A stretch of DNA of 64,000 bases from an uncultured Clostridia bacterium (GTDB taxonomy: Bacteria > Bacillota > Clostridia > Oscillospirales > Ruminococcaceae): positions 124,001 to 188,000 of the forward strand of contig CANDVA010000004.1 of assembly GCA_947389015.1 (NCBI GenBank), written 5' to 3'. Every line of letters begins with the position of its first letter. Positions within the stretch are counted from its first letter, which is position 1. A model generated the notes under the pieces. That model saw only the letters and a program-made list of their open reading frames with translations. It searched no databases and was not told where the DNA came from. The position numbers and the translations under genes were made by a program. Of the stretch, positions 1 to 9,025 are shown one piece after another.

Positions 1-22
1 TTTATTTTGAGGAGGAACTGTT

Positions 23-619
23 ATGTTGACCGAAAAGGAAAAAATGCTGCGCGGCGAGCTTTACGACCCAACCGATAAGGAGCTTGCCGACCGCAGGATA
101 CTCGCGCACAGGCTGTCTATGGACTACAACACGACTTATGAGACCGATGAGGAAAAGCGCAAAAAAATACTTGACGAGCTTATGCCGAACCGCGGTGAGG
201 GATCATTTTTGCAGGGTCCGATACAATTGGATTACGGTTGCTTTATTACTGTCGGAAAGCACTTCTACGCTAACTTTAACCTGACTGTGCTCGATACATG
301 CCCGATAACTATTGGAGACGATGTGTACTGCGGTCCTAACGTTACGTTCGCGACGCCTGTTCATCCTTTTGACCCGAACGAGCGCCGAATGAGATTCAAG
401 GAGGACGGCTCGATATACGATCTCGAATACGGCAAGCCCATTACGATCGGGAACGACTGCTGGATTGCGAGCAACGTTACAATATGCGGCGGCGTAACTA
501 TCAGCGACGGCTGCGTTATCGGCGCGGGGAGCGTGGTCACGCGCGATATTCCGCCGTACAGCCTTGCCGCGGGAAATCCTTGCCGCGTTATCAGACAGCT
601 TGACGTGAAGGAGAGCTGA
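23..619 (+). CDS. Sugar O-acetyltransferase (maltose/galactoside acetyltransferase-like, left-handed beta-helix)
   Basis: 198 aa ORF with an RBS (gaggagg). Hexapeptide repeats (CPITIGDDVYCGPNVTFATPVHPFDPNERR...GGVTISDGCVIGAGSVVTRDIPPYSLAAGNPCRVIR) are typical of Maa/LacA. Confidence 0.93.
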   Translation: MLTEKEKMLRGELYDPTDKELADRRILAHRLSMDYNTTYETDEEKRKKILDELMPNRGEGSFLQGPIQLDYGCFITVGKHFYANFNLTVLDTCPITIGDDVYCGPNVTFATPVHPFDPNERRMRFKEDGSIYDLEYGKPITIGNDCWIASNVTICGGVTISDGCVIGAGSVVTRDIPPYSLAAGNPCRVIRQLDVKES

Positions 620-620
620 T

Positions 621-1295
621 TTGAAAGATTACGATAAAACAGAAGCATATATGCTGCAATGTATGCGCGATTCGGCACATGACCGCGAGCATATTTACCG
701 CGTTTTGTACACGGCGCTCGATATTGCCGAAAGCGAGCCGTCCGCCGATCCTGAGATACTGACGGCGGCTTGCCTGCTTCACGATATCGGCAGACCGGAA
801 CAGTTTGCGAACCCTGAGCTATGTCACGCGGAGATAGGCAGCAAAAAGGCTTACGAGTTCCTTATCGGGATCGGTTGGACCGAGGAACGCGCGGCGCACG
901 TCCGCGACTGCGTGTATACTCATCGTTTCAGAAGCGATAACCCTCCGCGGAGCATTGAAGCTAAGATACTCTTTGACGCGGACAAGATCGACGTTTCGGG
1001 AGCTGTGGGAACAGCGCGTTCGCTGATGTACCGAGGTGCGGTAGGAGAGCCGCTCTATACGATTAACGCCGACGGAACTATCAGCGACGGCAGCAATACC
1101 GACGAACCGTCGTTTTTCAGAGAATATCACTTCAAGCTGAAAAACATCTACGGGAAATTCTTTACGGAGCGCGGCAAAGAGATCGCTTTGGGCAGACAGC
1201 GTGCCGCCGAGGATTTTTACAACGCACTGCTGTCGGAGATCAAGGGCGCAGAGGAACACGGTAGAGAGCTGCTGCGCCGCATAACCATGAGGTGA
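621..1295 (+). CDS. HD domain-containing phosphohydrolase
   Basis: TTG start after SD. HD signature HDREHIYRVLYTALDIA..LTAACLLHDIGRPEQ...DADKIDVSGA. Confidence 0.88.
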   Translation: MKDYDKTEAYMLQCMRDSAHDREHIYRVLYTALDIAESEPSADPEILTAACLLHDIGRPEQFANPELCHAEIGSKKAYEFLIGIGWTEERAAHVRDCVYTHRFRSDNPPRSIEAKILFDADKIDVSGAVGTARSLMYRGAVGEPLYTINADGTISDGSNTDEPSFFREYHFKLKNIYGKFFTERGKEIALGRQRAAEDFYNALLSEIKGAEEHGRELLRRITMR

Positions 1296-1297
1296 CT

Positions 1298-1915
1298 ATG
1301 TACACGATAATTAACGAAAACAAATGGGAACGCGCTATGCACTGTATGATCTTCAGAAAATGCGCCGATCCTATGTTCTGCATAACTTTTGAAGTCGATA
1401 TCACTCGTTTTCTGGAGAAAATTCGAGAGAAAGGGCTGTCGTTTACGCTTGCTATGGTTTACGCGGTCTGCAAGTGCGGAAACGAAATTGAAAATTTCCG
1501 ATACCGCTTTCTGGATAGTAAGGTGGTTCTGTATGACAGGATAGACACATCGTTTACGTATCTTAACAAGGAAACCGAGCTGTTTAAGGTAGTCAATGTG
1601 CCTATGGTCGACGAAATGGAAGAATATGTCAGGCTCGCCGAAAAGACCGCCCGAGAGCAACGCGAATACTTCACCGCGCCGCCTGCAACCAATATCTTCC
1701 AATGCTCGGCTATACCGTGGGTAACGTACACTCACATCTCACACACTGTTTCGAGCAATAAGGATAACTCCTCTCCCCTATTCGACTGGGGAAAATATTA
1801 CGAAAAAGACGGTCGTTTTTTAATGCCGATATCGGTTCAGGTTCACCACTCGTTTGTTGACGGACTGCATATAGGAAAGTTCGAGGAGAGACTGCAGAAA
1901 TTTCTGAACGATTGA
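1298..1915 (+). CDS. Chloramphenicol acetyltransferase-like (CatA family) protein
   Basis: SD gaggtgactATG. Type-A CAT active-site motif HHSFVDGLHIGKFEE plus SFTLAMVYAVCKCGNEIENFRYR. Confidence 0.85.
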   Translation: MYTIINENKWERAMHCMIFRKCADPMFCITFEVDITRFLEKIREKGLSFTLAMVYAVCKCGNEIENFRYRFLDSKVVLYDRIDTSFTYLNKETELFKVVNVPMVDEMEEYVRLAEKTAREQREYFTAPPATNIFQCSAIPWVTYTHISHTVSSNKDNSSPLFDWGKYYEKDGRFLMPISVQVHHSFVDGLHIGKFEERLQKFLND

Positions 1916-1983
1916 CAATTCACCGCCGTTATGGTATAATCCGAACAAAAAGACAGATCAGGATAGAATTACAGGAGGTTTTT

Positions 1984-2526
1984 ATGCAATACAAATGTAA
2001 GGTCACGGTCATTGACAAAAAGTGTTTTACCGACTTACAGGAACGATATCTCGCCGACCCGAAATCGGGCGCGTGTCCGTTCTACAATATCGGCGATGAA
2101 TTCATATTCGAGCGCTACGGCGATGAGGACACGTTCTGGCGTGAGGGCAACGGCACGCAATGCGCCGAGGCGTGGGACTGCATAAGCCGCTACATATACA
2201 CGGCGCTGCAAGGCGGCAGCATTATGCGGAACTGGACTAACGACGAGCGTATGATGATCGCCTGCTGCAACGACGGAACGCGCCCCGTCATTTTCAGGAT
2301 AGAGCGGCAGGACTATCTTGTTGTAAAGATCGAGGGGATGAAATGCGAAAAGTGCGCGTCTAAAGTCAAAGCGGCTCTGGAAACACTCGCCGGCGCGGAG
2401 CGCGTTGACGTGCGGCTCAATAAGGGCTGGGCAGAGATTTTCGTAAAGCGCGGAGAGTGCCCCGACTTTGACGGGATAATCAGCGCTGTTAATAACGCAG
2501 GATTCAAGGTCACGGTGATAGAATGA
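1984..2526 (+). CDS. TIGR04076-like domain fused to a C-terminal heavy-metal-associated (HMA) domain
   Basis: SD aggagg. The N-terminal ~100 aa (CKVTVIDKKCFTDLQERYL...GACPFYNIGDEFIFERYG...CAEAWDCISRYIYTALQGG) resembles TIGR04076. The C-terminus is HMA: IEGMKCEKCASKVKAALETLAGAERVDV. Confidence 0.75.
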   Translation: MQYKCKVTVIDKKCFTDLQERYLADPKSGACPFYNIGDEFIFERYGDEDTFWREGNGTQCAEAWDCISRYIYTALQGGSIMRNWTNDERMMIACCNDGTRPVIFRIERQDYLVVKIEGMKCEKCASKVKAALETLAGAERVDVRLNKGWAEIFVKRGECPDFDGIISAVNNAGFKVTVIE

Positions 2527-2939
2527 TACGGTTTGCATCAACGGAGGATTTGAACGCGCTCTCAAAACTTGACGTGCATATCTCCGAAAAGGAGCTTTTG
2601 AACGTTATCGAGCGGCGGCGCGTTATCGTTTCCACGGAGAATGGAAAGATAAACGGCTGGCTTCGCTACGGGCTTTTCTGGGATAACCTGCCGTTTATGA
2701 ATATGCTGTATATCATCGACGGCGAGCGCGGAAAAGGGATCGGCACGGCGCTTTGCAATTTCTGGGAAAGGGAGCTTAAAGAGCTTGGCTATTCGCTCGC
2801 GCTTACCTCTACCCTGTCGGACGAGCGCGGACAGTTCTTTTACCGCGAGCTCGGATACCGCGACTGCGGCTCGCTGATACTGCCCGATGAGGTCACGGAG
2901 ATAATTATGTACAAGAAATTGGAGGACAGTAATGGATAA
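2523..2939 (+). CDS. GNAT family N-acetyltransferase
   Basis: ATGA overlap with upstream gene; GERGKGIGTALCNFWERELKELG acetyl-CoA binding motif. Confidence 0.85.
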   Translation: MIRFASTEDLNALSKLDVHISEKELLNVIERRRVIVSTENGKINGWLRYGLFWDNLPFMNMLYIIDGERGKGIGTALCNFWERELKELGYSLALTSTLSDERGQFFYRELGYRDCGSLILPDEVTEIIMYKKLEDSNG

Positions 2940-3324
2940 AATATGGAACGAAATGTATGAGGCGGCGAAATCCGTGCATAACGAGCGCAGAATATCGGAA
3001 TATGTGGACGCGGGAGGGGTCTCGGCGGCTGTTCTGTCGAAGTCCGGTAAGATATACACGGGCGTGTGTATCGACACTTGCTCGACGCTCGGTATATGCG
3101 CCGAGAGAAACGCGATATTCAATATGATAACCAACGGCGAAAACGAGATATCGCGTGTGCTGGCGATAATGCCCGACGGCAGAAGCGGCGCGCCCTGCGG
3201 AGCATGCCGTGAGCTTATGGTTCAGCTTATGCCCGATAATTACAAGGATGTCGAGATACTTCTCGACTATGAGAACGAACGGACGGTCACGCTCGGGGAG
3301 ATAACTCCCGAATGGTGGATATGA
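2932..3324 (+). CDS. Cytidine/blasticidin-type deaminase
   Basis: Zn motifs CAERNAIFNMI...PCGACRELMVQL. Confidence 0.9.
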   Translation: MDKIWNEMYEAAKSVHNERRISEYVDAGGVSAAVLSKSGKIYTGVCIDTCSTLGICAERNAIFNMITNGENEISRVLAIMPDGRSGAPCGACRELMVQLMPDNYKDVEILLDYENERTVTLGEITPEWWI

Positions 3325-3334
3325 GGTGAACGGT

Positions 3335-3859
3335 ATGATCTATTACGACGACGGAGAAGTGCTGATCCGCGATTTGATGCGCGGCGACGTTGATATCTTT
3401 GTCTATGGCGAAAAAGCACAGGGCTGGGACAGCACTCCCGAAAAGCTGCTTACGCGGTTAAAGGATGTTGAGGAGGGTCGCGCGATAGCTATTGCCGCCG
3501 AGTTCAACGGGCAGCTTGCGGGATATGTCAGCGTTTATCCCGCCAATACATGGGGCGCGTTCGGCGGAATGGGATATCCCGAGATCGTCGATTTCGCTGT
3601 GCTGGAGAAGTTCAGGCGGCACGGGATCGGCTCGCGGTTAATGGACGCGGCGGAGACTATCGCGGGGAGCTACTCCGATACCGTGTATCTAGGGGTTGGT
3701 CTGCACAGCGGCTACGGCGCGGCACAGCGAATGTATGTAAAGCGCGGGTATATACCAGACGGGTCGGGTGTGTGGTACAAAGATCGCGTCTGCGAGCCTC
3801 ATGCGGTATGCGCGAACGACGACGATCTGGTGCTGTACCTCTCCAAAAATCTGCGGTGA
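3335..3859 (+). CDS. GNAT family N-acetyltransferase
   Basis: SD gaggtgaacggtATG; VLEKFRRHGIGSRLMDAAETIAG motif. A GTG start at 3326 is the alternative. Confidence 0.85.
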   Translation: MIYYDDGEVLIRDLMRGDVDIFVYGEKAQGWDSTPEKLLTRLKDVEEGRAIAIAAEFNGQLAGYVSVYPANTWGAFGGMGYPEIVDFAVLEKFRRHGIGSRLMDAAETIAGSYSDTVYLGVGLHSGYGAAQRMYVKRGYIPDGSGVWYKDRVCEPHAVCANDDDLVLYLSKNLR

Positions 3860-3872
3860 AAGGAAATATAAA

Positions 3873-4826
3873 ATGAATATTATACAGGCAAAAAGAGATG
3901 ACTTGCGCGATATTCTCGATCTGCAATACCTCGCCTACCAAAGCGAAGCCGAAATATACAACGACTACAATATCCCGCCGCTGAAACAGACGTTGGACGA
4001 GGTTGAGCGCGAATTCGACAAGGGCATTATTCTGAAAGCGACGGACGAAAGCGGAAATATCATCGGTTCGGTGAGGGCGTTTTGCGAAAACGGCAGCGTT
4101 TATATAGGCAAGCTGATAGTTCACCCGAAGCGGCAGAGGCAAGGTATCGGAACCGCGCTGCTTTCGGCGATAGAGGCACATTATCCCAACCAAAGATACG
4201 AGTTGTTTACGGGGAGCAAAAGCGTTAAGAATATCGCCTTGTACAAACGGTCGGGCTATAAAATCTTTACGGTCAAGAAAATTGACGACGGCTTGGAATT
4301 TGTTTATCTGGAGAAACGGCGTATTCTGAGATTGAGACCGTACAAGCCCTCTGACGCTGTGCATATCGTGAAGTGGTGTAAGGACGAGTACGCGTTCAGG
4401 CAATGGAGCGCCGACCGCTACCGAAGCTTTCCGATCACCGCCGCAGATATGAACGCGTATTACGGCAGCGATAAGAAAAACGGCGGTCTGTGGGCGCTGA
4501 CGGCATTTGACGAAACGGGAGTTGTCGGACATCTGACAATGCGCTTTCCGTGCGACGGCTTTGACGAGGTTCGTTTCGGGTTTGTTATCGTCGACAGCTC
4601 AAAGCGCGGCATGGGTTACGGAAAGGATATGCTTTCTCTTGCCGTTAAGTACGCGTTTGAATTCATTAAGGTCAAGAAGATATCGCTGGGCGTTTTTGAA
4701 AACAATACCACCGCGCTGCAATGCTATAAAGCGGTCGGGTTTAAGGTCGTTGAAAGAGATACCGCCGAGAGCTATAATTGTCTTGGCGAAACGTGGAACT
4801 GCGTTGAAATGGAGATCACAGAATGA
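3873..4826 (+). CDS. Tandem-domain GNAT acetyltransferase (two GNAT domains in one polypeptide)
   Basis: N-terminal motif VHPKRQRQGIGTALLSAIE and C-terminal VDSSKRGMGYGKDMLSLAVKYAFEFIKVKKISLGVFENNTTALQCYKAVGF (RimJ/RimL-like) in one frame. Confidence 0.85.
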   Translation: MNIIQAKRDDLRDILDLQYLAYQSEAEIYNDYNIPPLKQTLDEVEREFDKGIILKATDESGNIIGSVRAFCENGSVYIGKLIVHPKRQRQGIGTALLSAIEAHYPNQRYELFTGSKSVKNIALYKRSGYKIFTVKKIDDGLEFVYLEKRRILRLRPYKPSDAVHIVKWCKDEYAFRQWSADRYRSFPITAADMNAYYGSDKKNGGLWALTAFDETGVVGHLTMRFPCDGFDEVRFGFVIVDSSKRGMGYGKDMLSLAVKYAFEFIKVKKISLGVFENNTTALQCYKAVGFKVVERDTAESYNCLGETWNCVEMEITE

Positions 4827-5107
4827 AAACGATTTATCTTGCGGCGCTGCCGATGCATGAAACGTATCACTATGAATTCACCTGTCCACGCTGCAGCGCC
4901 GAGATTCTGCTTGCGACGGGCAGCGGCAGATACGGCAATCTCGGGCGGTTCGACTGCTCCGTCTGCGGCACGGAATACTACGCGACTATCGACGATCACG
5001 CGCGACCAAAGCTCTATGTATACCTGAACGGACAGCATCCCTCGGGCTATCCCGAAGGAAACCGTCACCCTATGATAACGCTTGACGAACGCGACGGAAA
5101 GGACTGA
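4823..5107 (+). CDS. Small protein with four-Cys zinc-ribbon motif
   Basis: ATGA overlap with upstream gene; FTCPRCSAEILL...FDCSVCGTEYYA. Confidence 0.6.
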   Translation: MKTIYLAALPMHETYHYEFTCPRCSAEILLATGSGRYGNLGRFDCSVCGTEYYATIDDHARPKLYVYLNGQHPSGYPEGNRHPMITLDERDGKD

Positions 5108-5109
5108 CA

Positions 5110-5637
5110 ATGAAGATCACGATTTTAGGTTACTCTGGCGCGGGTAAATCAACACTCGCGGCTCGGCTCGGGGAACTGTACGATCTGCCCGTGCTGCATC
5201 TGGACACGGTTGAGTTTCTGCCCGGCTGGAAGAAGCGTGAGCTGCCCGAAAAGCAGCGGATAGTTTCGGATTTTATGCGGGATAACGACGGCTGGGTCAT
5301 CGACGGGAACTACTCGAAGCTGTTCCGCGCCGAGCGGCTGGAGCAGACGGATATGATCGTTATGCTGCTGTTTGACCGCTTTAGCTGTTTGCGGCGCGTG
5401 ATAAAGCGCTATCGCGGATTCAAGGGCAAAACGCGTCCCGATATGGGGGACGGGTGTATTGAGAAGCTGGACTTTGAATTCGTCCGCTGGGTTCTGCGCG
5501 ACGGACGGACTAAAGCCAAAAAGTCGGACTACAAAGCCATTCGCGGCAAGTACCCCGATAAGGTCACAGTGCTGAAAAACCAGCGGCAACTTGACCAGTT
5601 TCTTGAACGGCAAAAGCGATCACGAAAGGAGAAATAA
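5110..5637 (+). CDS. P-loop kinase (adenylate kinase/FlaR topology-modulation-like)
   Basis: Walker A GYSGAGKSTLA; LPVLHLDTVEFLPGW...DGWVIDGNYSK family signature. Confidence 0.8.
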   Translation: MKITILGYSGAGKSTLAARLGELYDLPVLHLDTVEFLPGWKKRELPEKQRIVSDFMRDNDGWVIDGNYSKLFRAERLEQTDMIVMLLFDRFSCLRRVIKRYRGFKGKTRPDMGDGCIEKLDFEFVRWVLRDGRTKAKKSDYKAIRGKYPDKVTVLKNQRQLDQFLERQKRSRKEK

Positions 5638-5638
5638 T

Positions 5639-6400
5639 ATGATAACGGACAGCTTTGACAGCAAATCAAAAGCGATAATAAACCCGTATGTAAACGAAAA
5701 CGCGCCTACGGTCGACGCATGTATACTTACATTCTCTAACAAGATAGAGAATGCGGTGTTACGTAATTACGAGTGCAAGGAGATCGGGCGCTTTAACTGC
5801 GCAACGCGTGAAACTCCCGTTTATCTGCTCGAACGGAACGGAAAAAGATTTGCGTTTTTCCTAACGATGATCGGCGCTCCCGCCTGCGTGGGAACGATCG
5901 AGGACTCGTTCGCCGTGATAAAAACGAAAAGATATGTCGTATTCGGCGGCGCGGGGTGTCTTGATAAGGAGATAGCTCACGGAAAGGTGATGATACCGAC
6001 CGAAGCGTACCGCGACGAGGGCACTTCCTACCACTATGCTCCCCCGTCCGACTATATCGAGGTGAAGAATTCCGCGACTGTCGCACGGTTTATGGAGGAT
6101 AACGGAATACCATACATTATGGGAAAAACGTGGACTACCGACGCTTTTTACAGGGAAACGGAGGATAATTTCCGTAAGCGCAAGGCGGACGGATGTATTT
6201 CCGTGGAAATGGAGTGCGCAGCGCTTCAGGCAATGTGCAACTTTCGAGGAATAGAATTGTACACGTTCTTTACGAGCGGCGACCTCCTTGACGCTCCGAA
6301 ATGGGATCCGCGGCATAAAAAGGGCGAGATAGAGAACACTCAACACGATTCGGGACATTTTGATATCGCACTGGCACTGGCGGAGTATATCAGCGGGTGA
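5639..6400 (+). CDS. Nucleoside phosphorylase (PNP/UdP family)
   Basis: RBS aaaggag; VVFGGAGCLDKEIAHGKVMIPTEAYRDEGTSYHY...SVEMECAALQAMCNFRG. Confidence 0.88.
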   Translation: MITDSFDSKSKAIINPYVNENAPTVDACILTFSNKIENAVLRNYECKEIGRFNCATRETPVYLLERNGKRFAFFLTMIGAPACVGTIEDSFAVIKTKRYVVFGGAGCLDKEIAHGKVMIPTEAYRDEGTSYHYAPPSDYIEVKNSATVARFMEDNGIPYIMGKTWTTDAFYRETEDNFRKRKADGCISVEMECAALQAMCNFRGIELYTFFTSGDLLDAPKWDPRHKKGEIENTQHDSGHFDIALALAEYISG

Positions 6401-6767
6401 GCGTCTGTTCCCTGCCCTCCGCCCTCCTAGCGAACAGCTCGCGCAGTCCGAACGCAAGCAGAAAAAGTGCGAACAGCTTTCGGAGCAGTTCGTTGGCAAT
6501 GACTTGCGAAACAAGCGTTCCGACTGCCGCGCCGAGCAGTCCGCCGACCGCGAGTTTTTTCACCAACCGCTTGTTTACCAAGCCGTTTTTAAGGTGCATT
6601 ATCAGCGATACAAACGCTATCGGCAGGAAAAACAGCACGTTTATCCCCTGCGCCGTGCGCTGCTGAACATCGGCGAACAAGGTAAGCCACACCACGAGAA
6701 CAAATCCGCCGCCAAGTCCCATCGACGCCATAACGCCCGTCAAAAATCCGATCAACGCTTCCATCAT
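6390..6767 (-). CDS. TSUP (TauE/SafE) family transporter, half-size
   Basis: Hydrophobic; MEALIGFLTGVMASMGLGGGFVLVVWL; ATGA overlap with the following half-size TSUP gene. Confidence 0.8.
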   Translation of the reverse strand: MMEALIGFLTGVMASMGLGGGFVLVVWLTLFADVQQRTAQGINVLFFLPIAFVSLIMHLKNGLVNKRLVKKLAVGGLLGAAVGTLVSQVIANELLRKLFALFLLAFGLRELFARRAEGREQTLTR

Positions 6768-7105
6768 GAAAACAACATCCTCACCGCCGCGGCTGTTACA
6801 ACTCCTCCGAACAGCCGTTTCAGCCACTGTGCCTTTATTTTTTTCAGAAATATCGAGCCTGTAACCGCACCGATAACTCCCCACGGGATATACTTCCATG
6901 CGCCCGCAAAGTCAAGTCCTCCCGAAAAGCCGTAGAACGCCGCTGTCAACAGGCTGAGCAGGAATATCAGCGCAACCGACGTCGCGTGAGCTTCATTCGG
7001 CGGGCAGCCCTCTTTTTCTAAAATCGGCACGGCGACCACTCCCCCGCCCGAGCCGAAAAAACCGTTTAAAAATCCGCATAGCGTTCCCTTGAAAAATCGC
7101 CCCAT
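6764..7105 (-). CDS. TSUP (TauE/SafE) family transporter, half-size
   Basis: FKGTLCGFLNGFFGSGGGVVAVPILEK...ATSVALIFLLSLLTA. Confidence 0.8.
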   Translation of the reverse strand: MGRFFKGTLCGFLNGFFGSGGGVVAVPILEKEGCPPNEAHATSVALIFLLSLLTAAFYGFSGGLDFAGAWKYIPWGVIGAVTGSIFLKKIKAQWLKRLFGGVVTAAAVRMLFS

Positions 7106-7181
7106 AATTTCACCTCGAAGGTATTTTGTGCCGTACGAGGTTTTTTATTGCCGATTTTGCATAGGTAAATTGCACAAAAAC

Positions 7182-7240
7182 TTTTGACATCTTATGCCAA
7201 AACGACGAAAAAAGATTTTTCGTCAGTTTTCATGTCAAAA
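7182..7240. repeat. Long nested inverted repeat upstream of the ilvB promoter
   Basis: Outer arms TTTTGACAT (7182-7190) / ATGTCAAAA (7232-7240) and inner arms GACGAAAAA/TTTTTCGTC (7204-7224), both exact. Confidence 0.75.
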
Positions 7241-7257
7241 TTTAAGTCATTATATCG

Positions 7258-7286
7258 TTGACAACATAGCAGATATGTGGTAAAAT
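7258..7286 (+). promoter_or_regulatory. sigmaA-type promoter for ilvBN
   Basis: TTGACA (7258-7263), 17 bp spacer, TAAAAT (7281-7286). Confidence 0.7.
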
Positions 7287-7338
7287 ATAATAAGGTGTTG
7301 ATAAAAATAAATCACAATGCAAAGGAAAGGGATATGAA

Positions 7339-9024
7339 ATGATATTATCGGGTTCTGACATAATTGTCGAATGTCTGCTGGAGCAGGGCGCGGATACCGT
7401 TTTCGGCTATCCGGGCGGCGCTGTTCTGAACATTTACGACAGCCTGTACAAGTACAGTGACAAAATTCGCCATATAATCACCTCTCACGAGCAGGGCGCG
7501 TGTCATGCCGCCGACGGCTTCGCGCGCGCTACGGGCAAAACGGGCGTCGTTATCGCCACCTCGGGTCCCGGAGCCACCAACCTCACGACGGGTCTGGCGA
7601 CCGCTTACATGGACTCAATTCCGCTTGTGGCTATAACGGGCAACGTTTCCTGCAATTTACTCGGTCTGGACAGCTTCCAGGAGGTCGATATCACGGGAGT
7701 AACCATTCCCATTACAAAGCATAATTTTATTGTCAAGGATATCGCCGACTTAGCCGATACCCTGCGTTTGGCGTTTGAAATAGCGGGCAGCGGCAGAAAA
7801 GGTCCCGTTCTCGTGGATATTCCCAAGGATATCACCGCGGCAAAGTGTGAATACAAGCGTGACGACATTTCCAAAGCCGGCGAGCAGCCTGCTCTCAACG
7901 GGGAGTTGCTGGACAAAGTGGCGGAGCTTATCGCGCGATCAGAAAAGCCGTACATATATGCGGGCGGCGGAGTTATCTCCTCAAACGCGGAGGATGAGCT
8001 TAAAAGGTTCGCGGAGCTGTGCGACGCTCCCGTTTCCTGCTCGCTTATGGGTCAGGGTGCTTACGATCAGACCGACCGCCGCTATATCGGTATGCTCGGT
8101 ATGCACGGCACCGTCAAGGCGGCTGCCGCGCTGAACGACTGCGATCTGTTCATCGGTATCGGTACGCGCTTCTCCGACAGAGTTATCGGAGATCCTACCG
8201 TATTCGGCAAAAATGCCAAAATTATCCATATCGATATTGACCCCGCCGAATTCAACAAGAATGTCGAGGCGTACACTGCTGTGCAAGGCGACGTTAAGTC
8301 GGTTCTCGGCGAGTTATGCAAACGCATTGCCCAAAAACTGAACGTCTGGACGGACAAGATGATCTTAATGAATTTCGGCGAGCCTGTTCAGCGCGGAACG
8401 GAAGAGTTCCCCGTAACCCCGCAGGCGGTCATTGAAAAGCTGGACGAGCTGACGGACGGACGGGCGGTCATCTCAACCGAGGTCGGTCAGAATCAGATGT
8501 GGGCGGCTCAGTACTACAAGTACAGGCAGCCGCGCTCGTTCATCTCATCGGGCGGCTTGGGAACTATGGGCTTCGGACTGGGTGCGTCGCTCGGCGCTAA
8601 GGTCGGCTGTCCCGACAAGACCGTTGTCAACATAGCGGGCGACGGCAGCTTTGCTATGAACCTCAACGAGCTTATAACCGCGTCGGCGCATAATATCCCG
8701 ATAATCGAAATAGTTATTAACAATAATGTTCTCGGAATGGTTCGTCAGTGGCAGCGGCTGTTCTATGAAAAGCATTTCTCACAGACTACGCTCGACAATC
8801 GTCATATAGATTATGTAAAGCTCGGCGAGAGCTTCGGTATACAAACGTTTGTTATAGCGAAAACGGAGGATATTGAGCCTGTACTGAAAAAAGCATTGGA
8901 TATCTCGAAAACGGCTCCGTGTATGATTGAGGTCAAAATAGACCGCGACATTAACGTGCTGCCTATGATCCCCGCGGGAAAGCCCGTTGTTGACCCGATC
9001 ACCGAGATAGATTTGGAGGCGTAA
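7339..9024 (+). CDS. ilvB: Acetolactate synthase, large subunit
   Basis: 561 aa; VFGYPGGAVLNIYDSLY, SHEQGACHAADGFARATGKTGVVIATSGPGATNLTTGLATAYMDS, ThDP motif GDGSFAMNLNELITA...NNNVLGMVRQWQ. Confidence 0.97.
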   Translation: MILSGSDIIVECLLEQGADTVFGYPGGAVLNIYDSLYKYSDKIRHIITSHEQGACHAADGFARATGKTGVVIATSGPGATNLTTGLATAYMDSIPLVAITGNVSCNLLGLDSFQEVDITGVTIPITKHNFIVKDIADLADTLRLAFEIAGSGRKGPVLVDIPKDITAAKCEYKRDDISKAGEQPALNGELLDKVAELIARSEKPYIYAGGGVISSNAEDELKRFAELCDAPVSCSLMGQGAYDQTDRRYIGMLGMHGTVKAAAALNDCDLFIGIGTRFSDRVIGDPTVFGKNAKIIHIDIDPAEFNKNVEAYTAVQGDVKSVLGELCKRIAQKLNVWTDKMILMNFGEPVQRGTEEFPVTPQAVIEKLDELTDGRAVISTEVGQNQMWAAQYYKYRQPRSFISSGGLGTMGFGLGASLGAKVGCPDKTVVNIAGDGSFAMNLNELITASAHNIPIIEIVINNNVLGMVRQWQRLFYEKHFSQTTLDNRHIDYVKLGESFGIQTFVIAKTEDIEPVLKKALDISKTAPCMIEVKIDRDINVLPMIPAGKPVVDPITEIDLEA

Positions 9025-9025
9025 C

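Noticed and set aside
1298-1915. Mobile chloramphenicol-resistance gene
   Set aside because: CAT-like motif is present but no transposase, integrase or repeats flank it; actual resistance not demonstrable from sequence.
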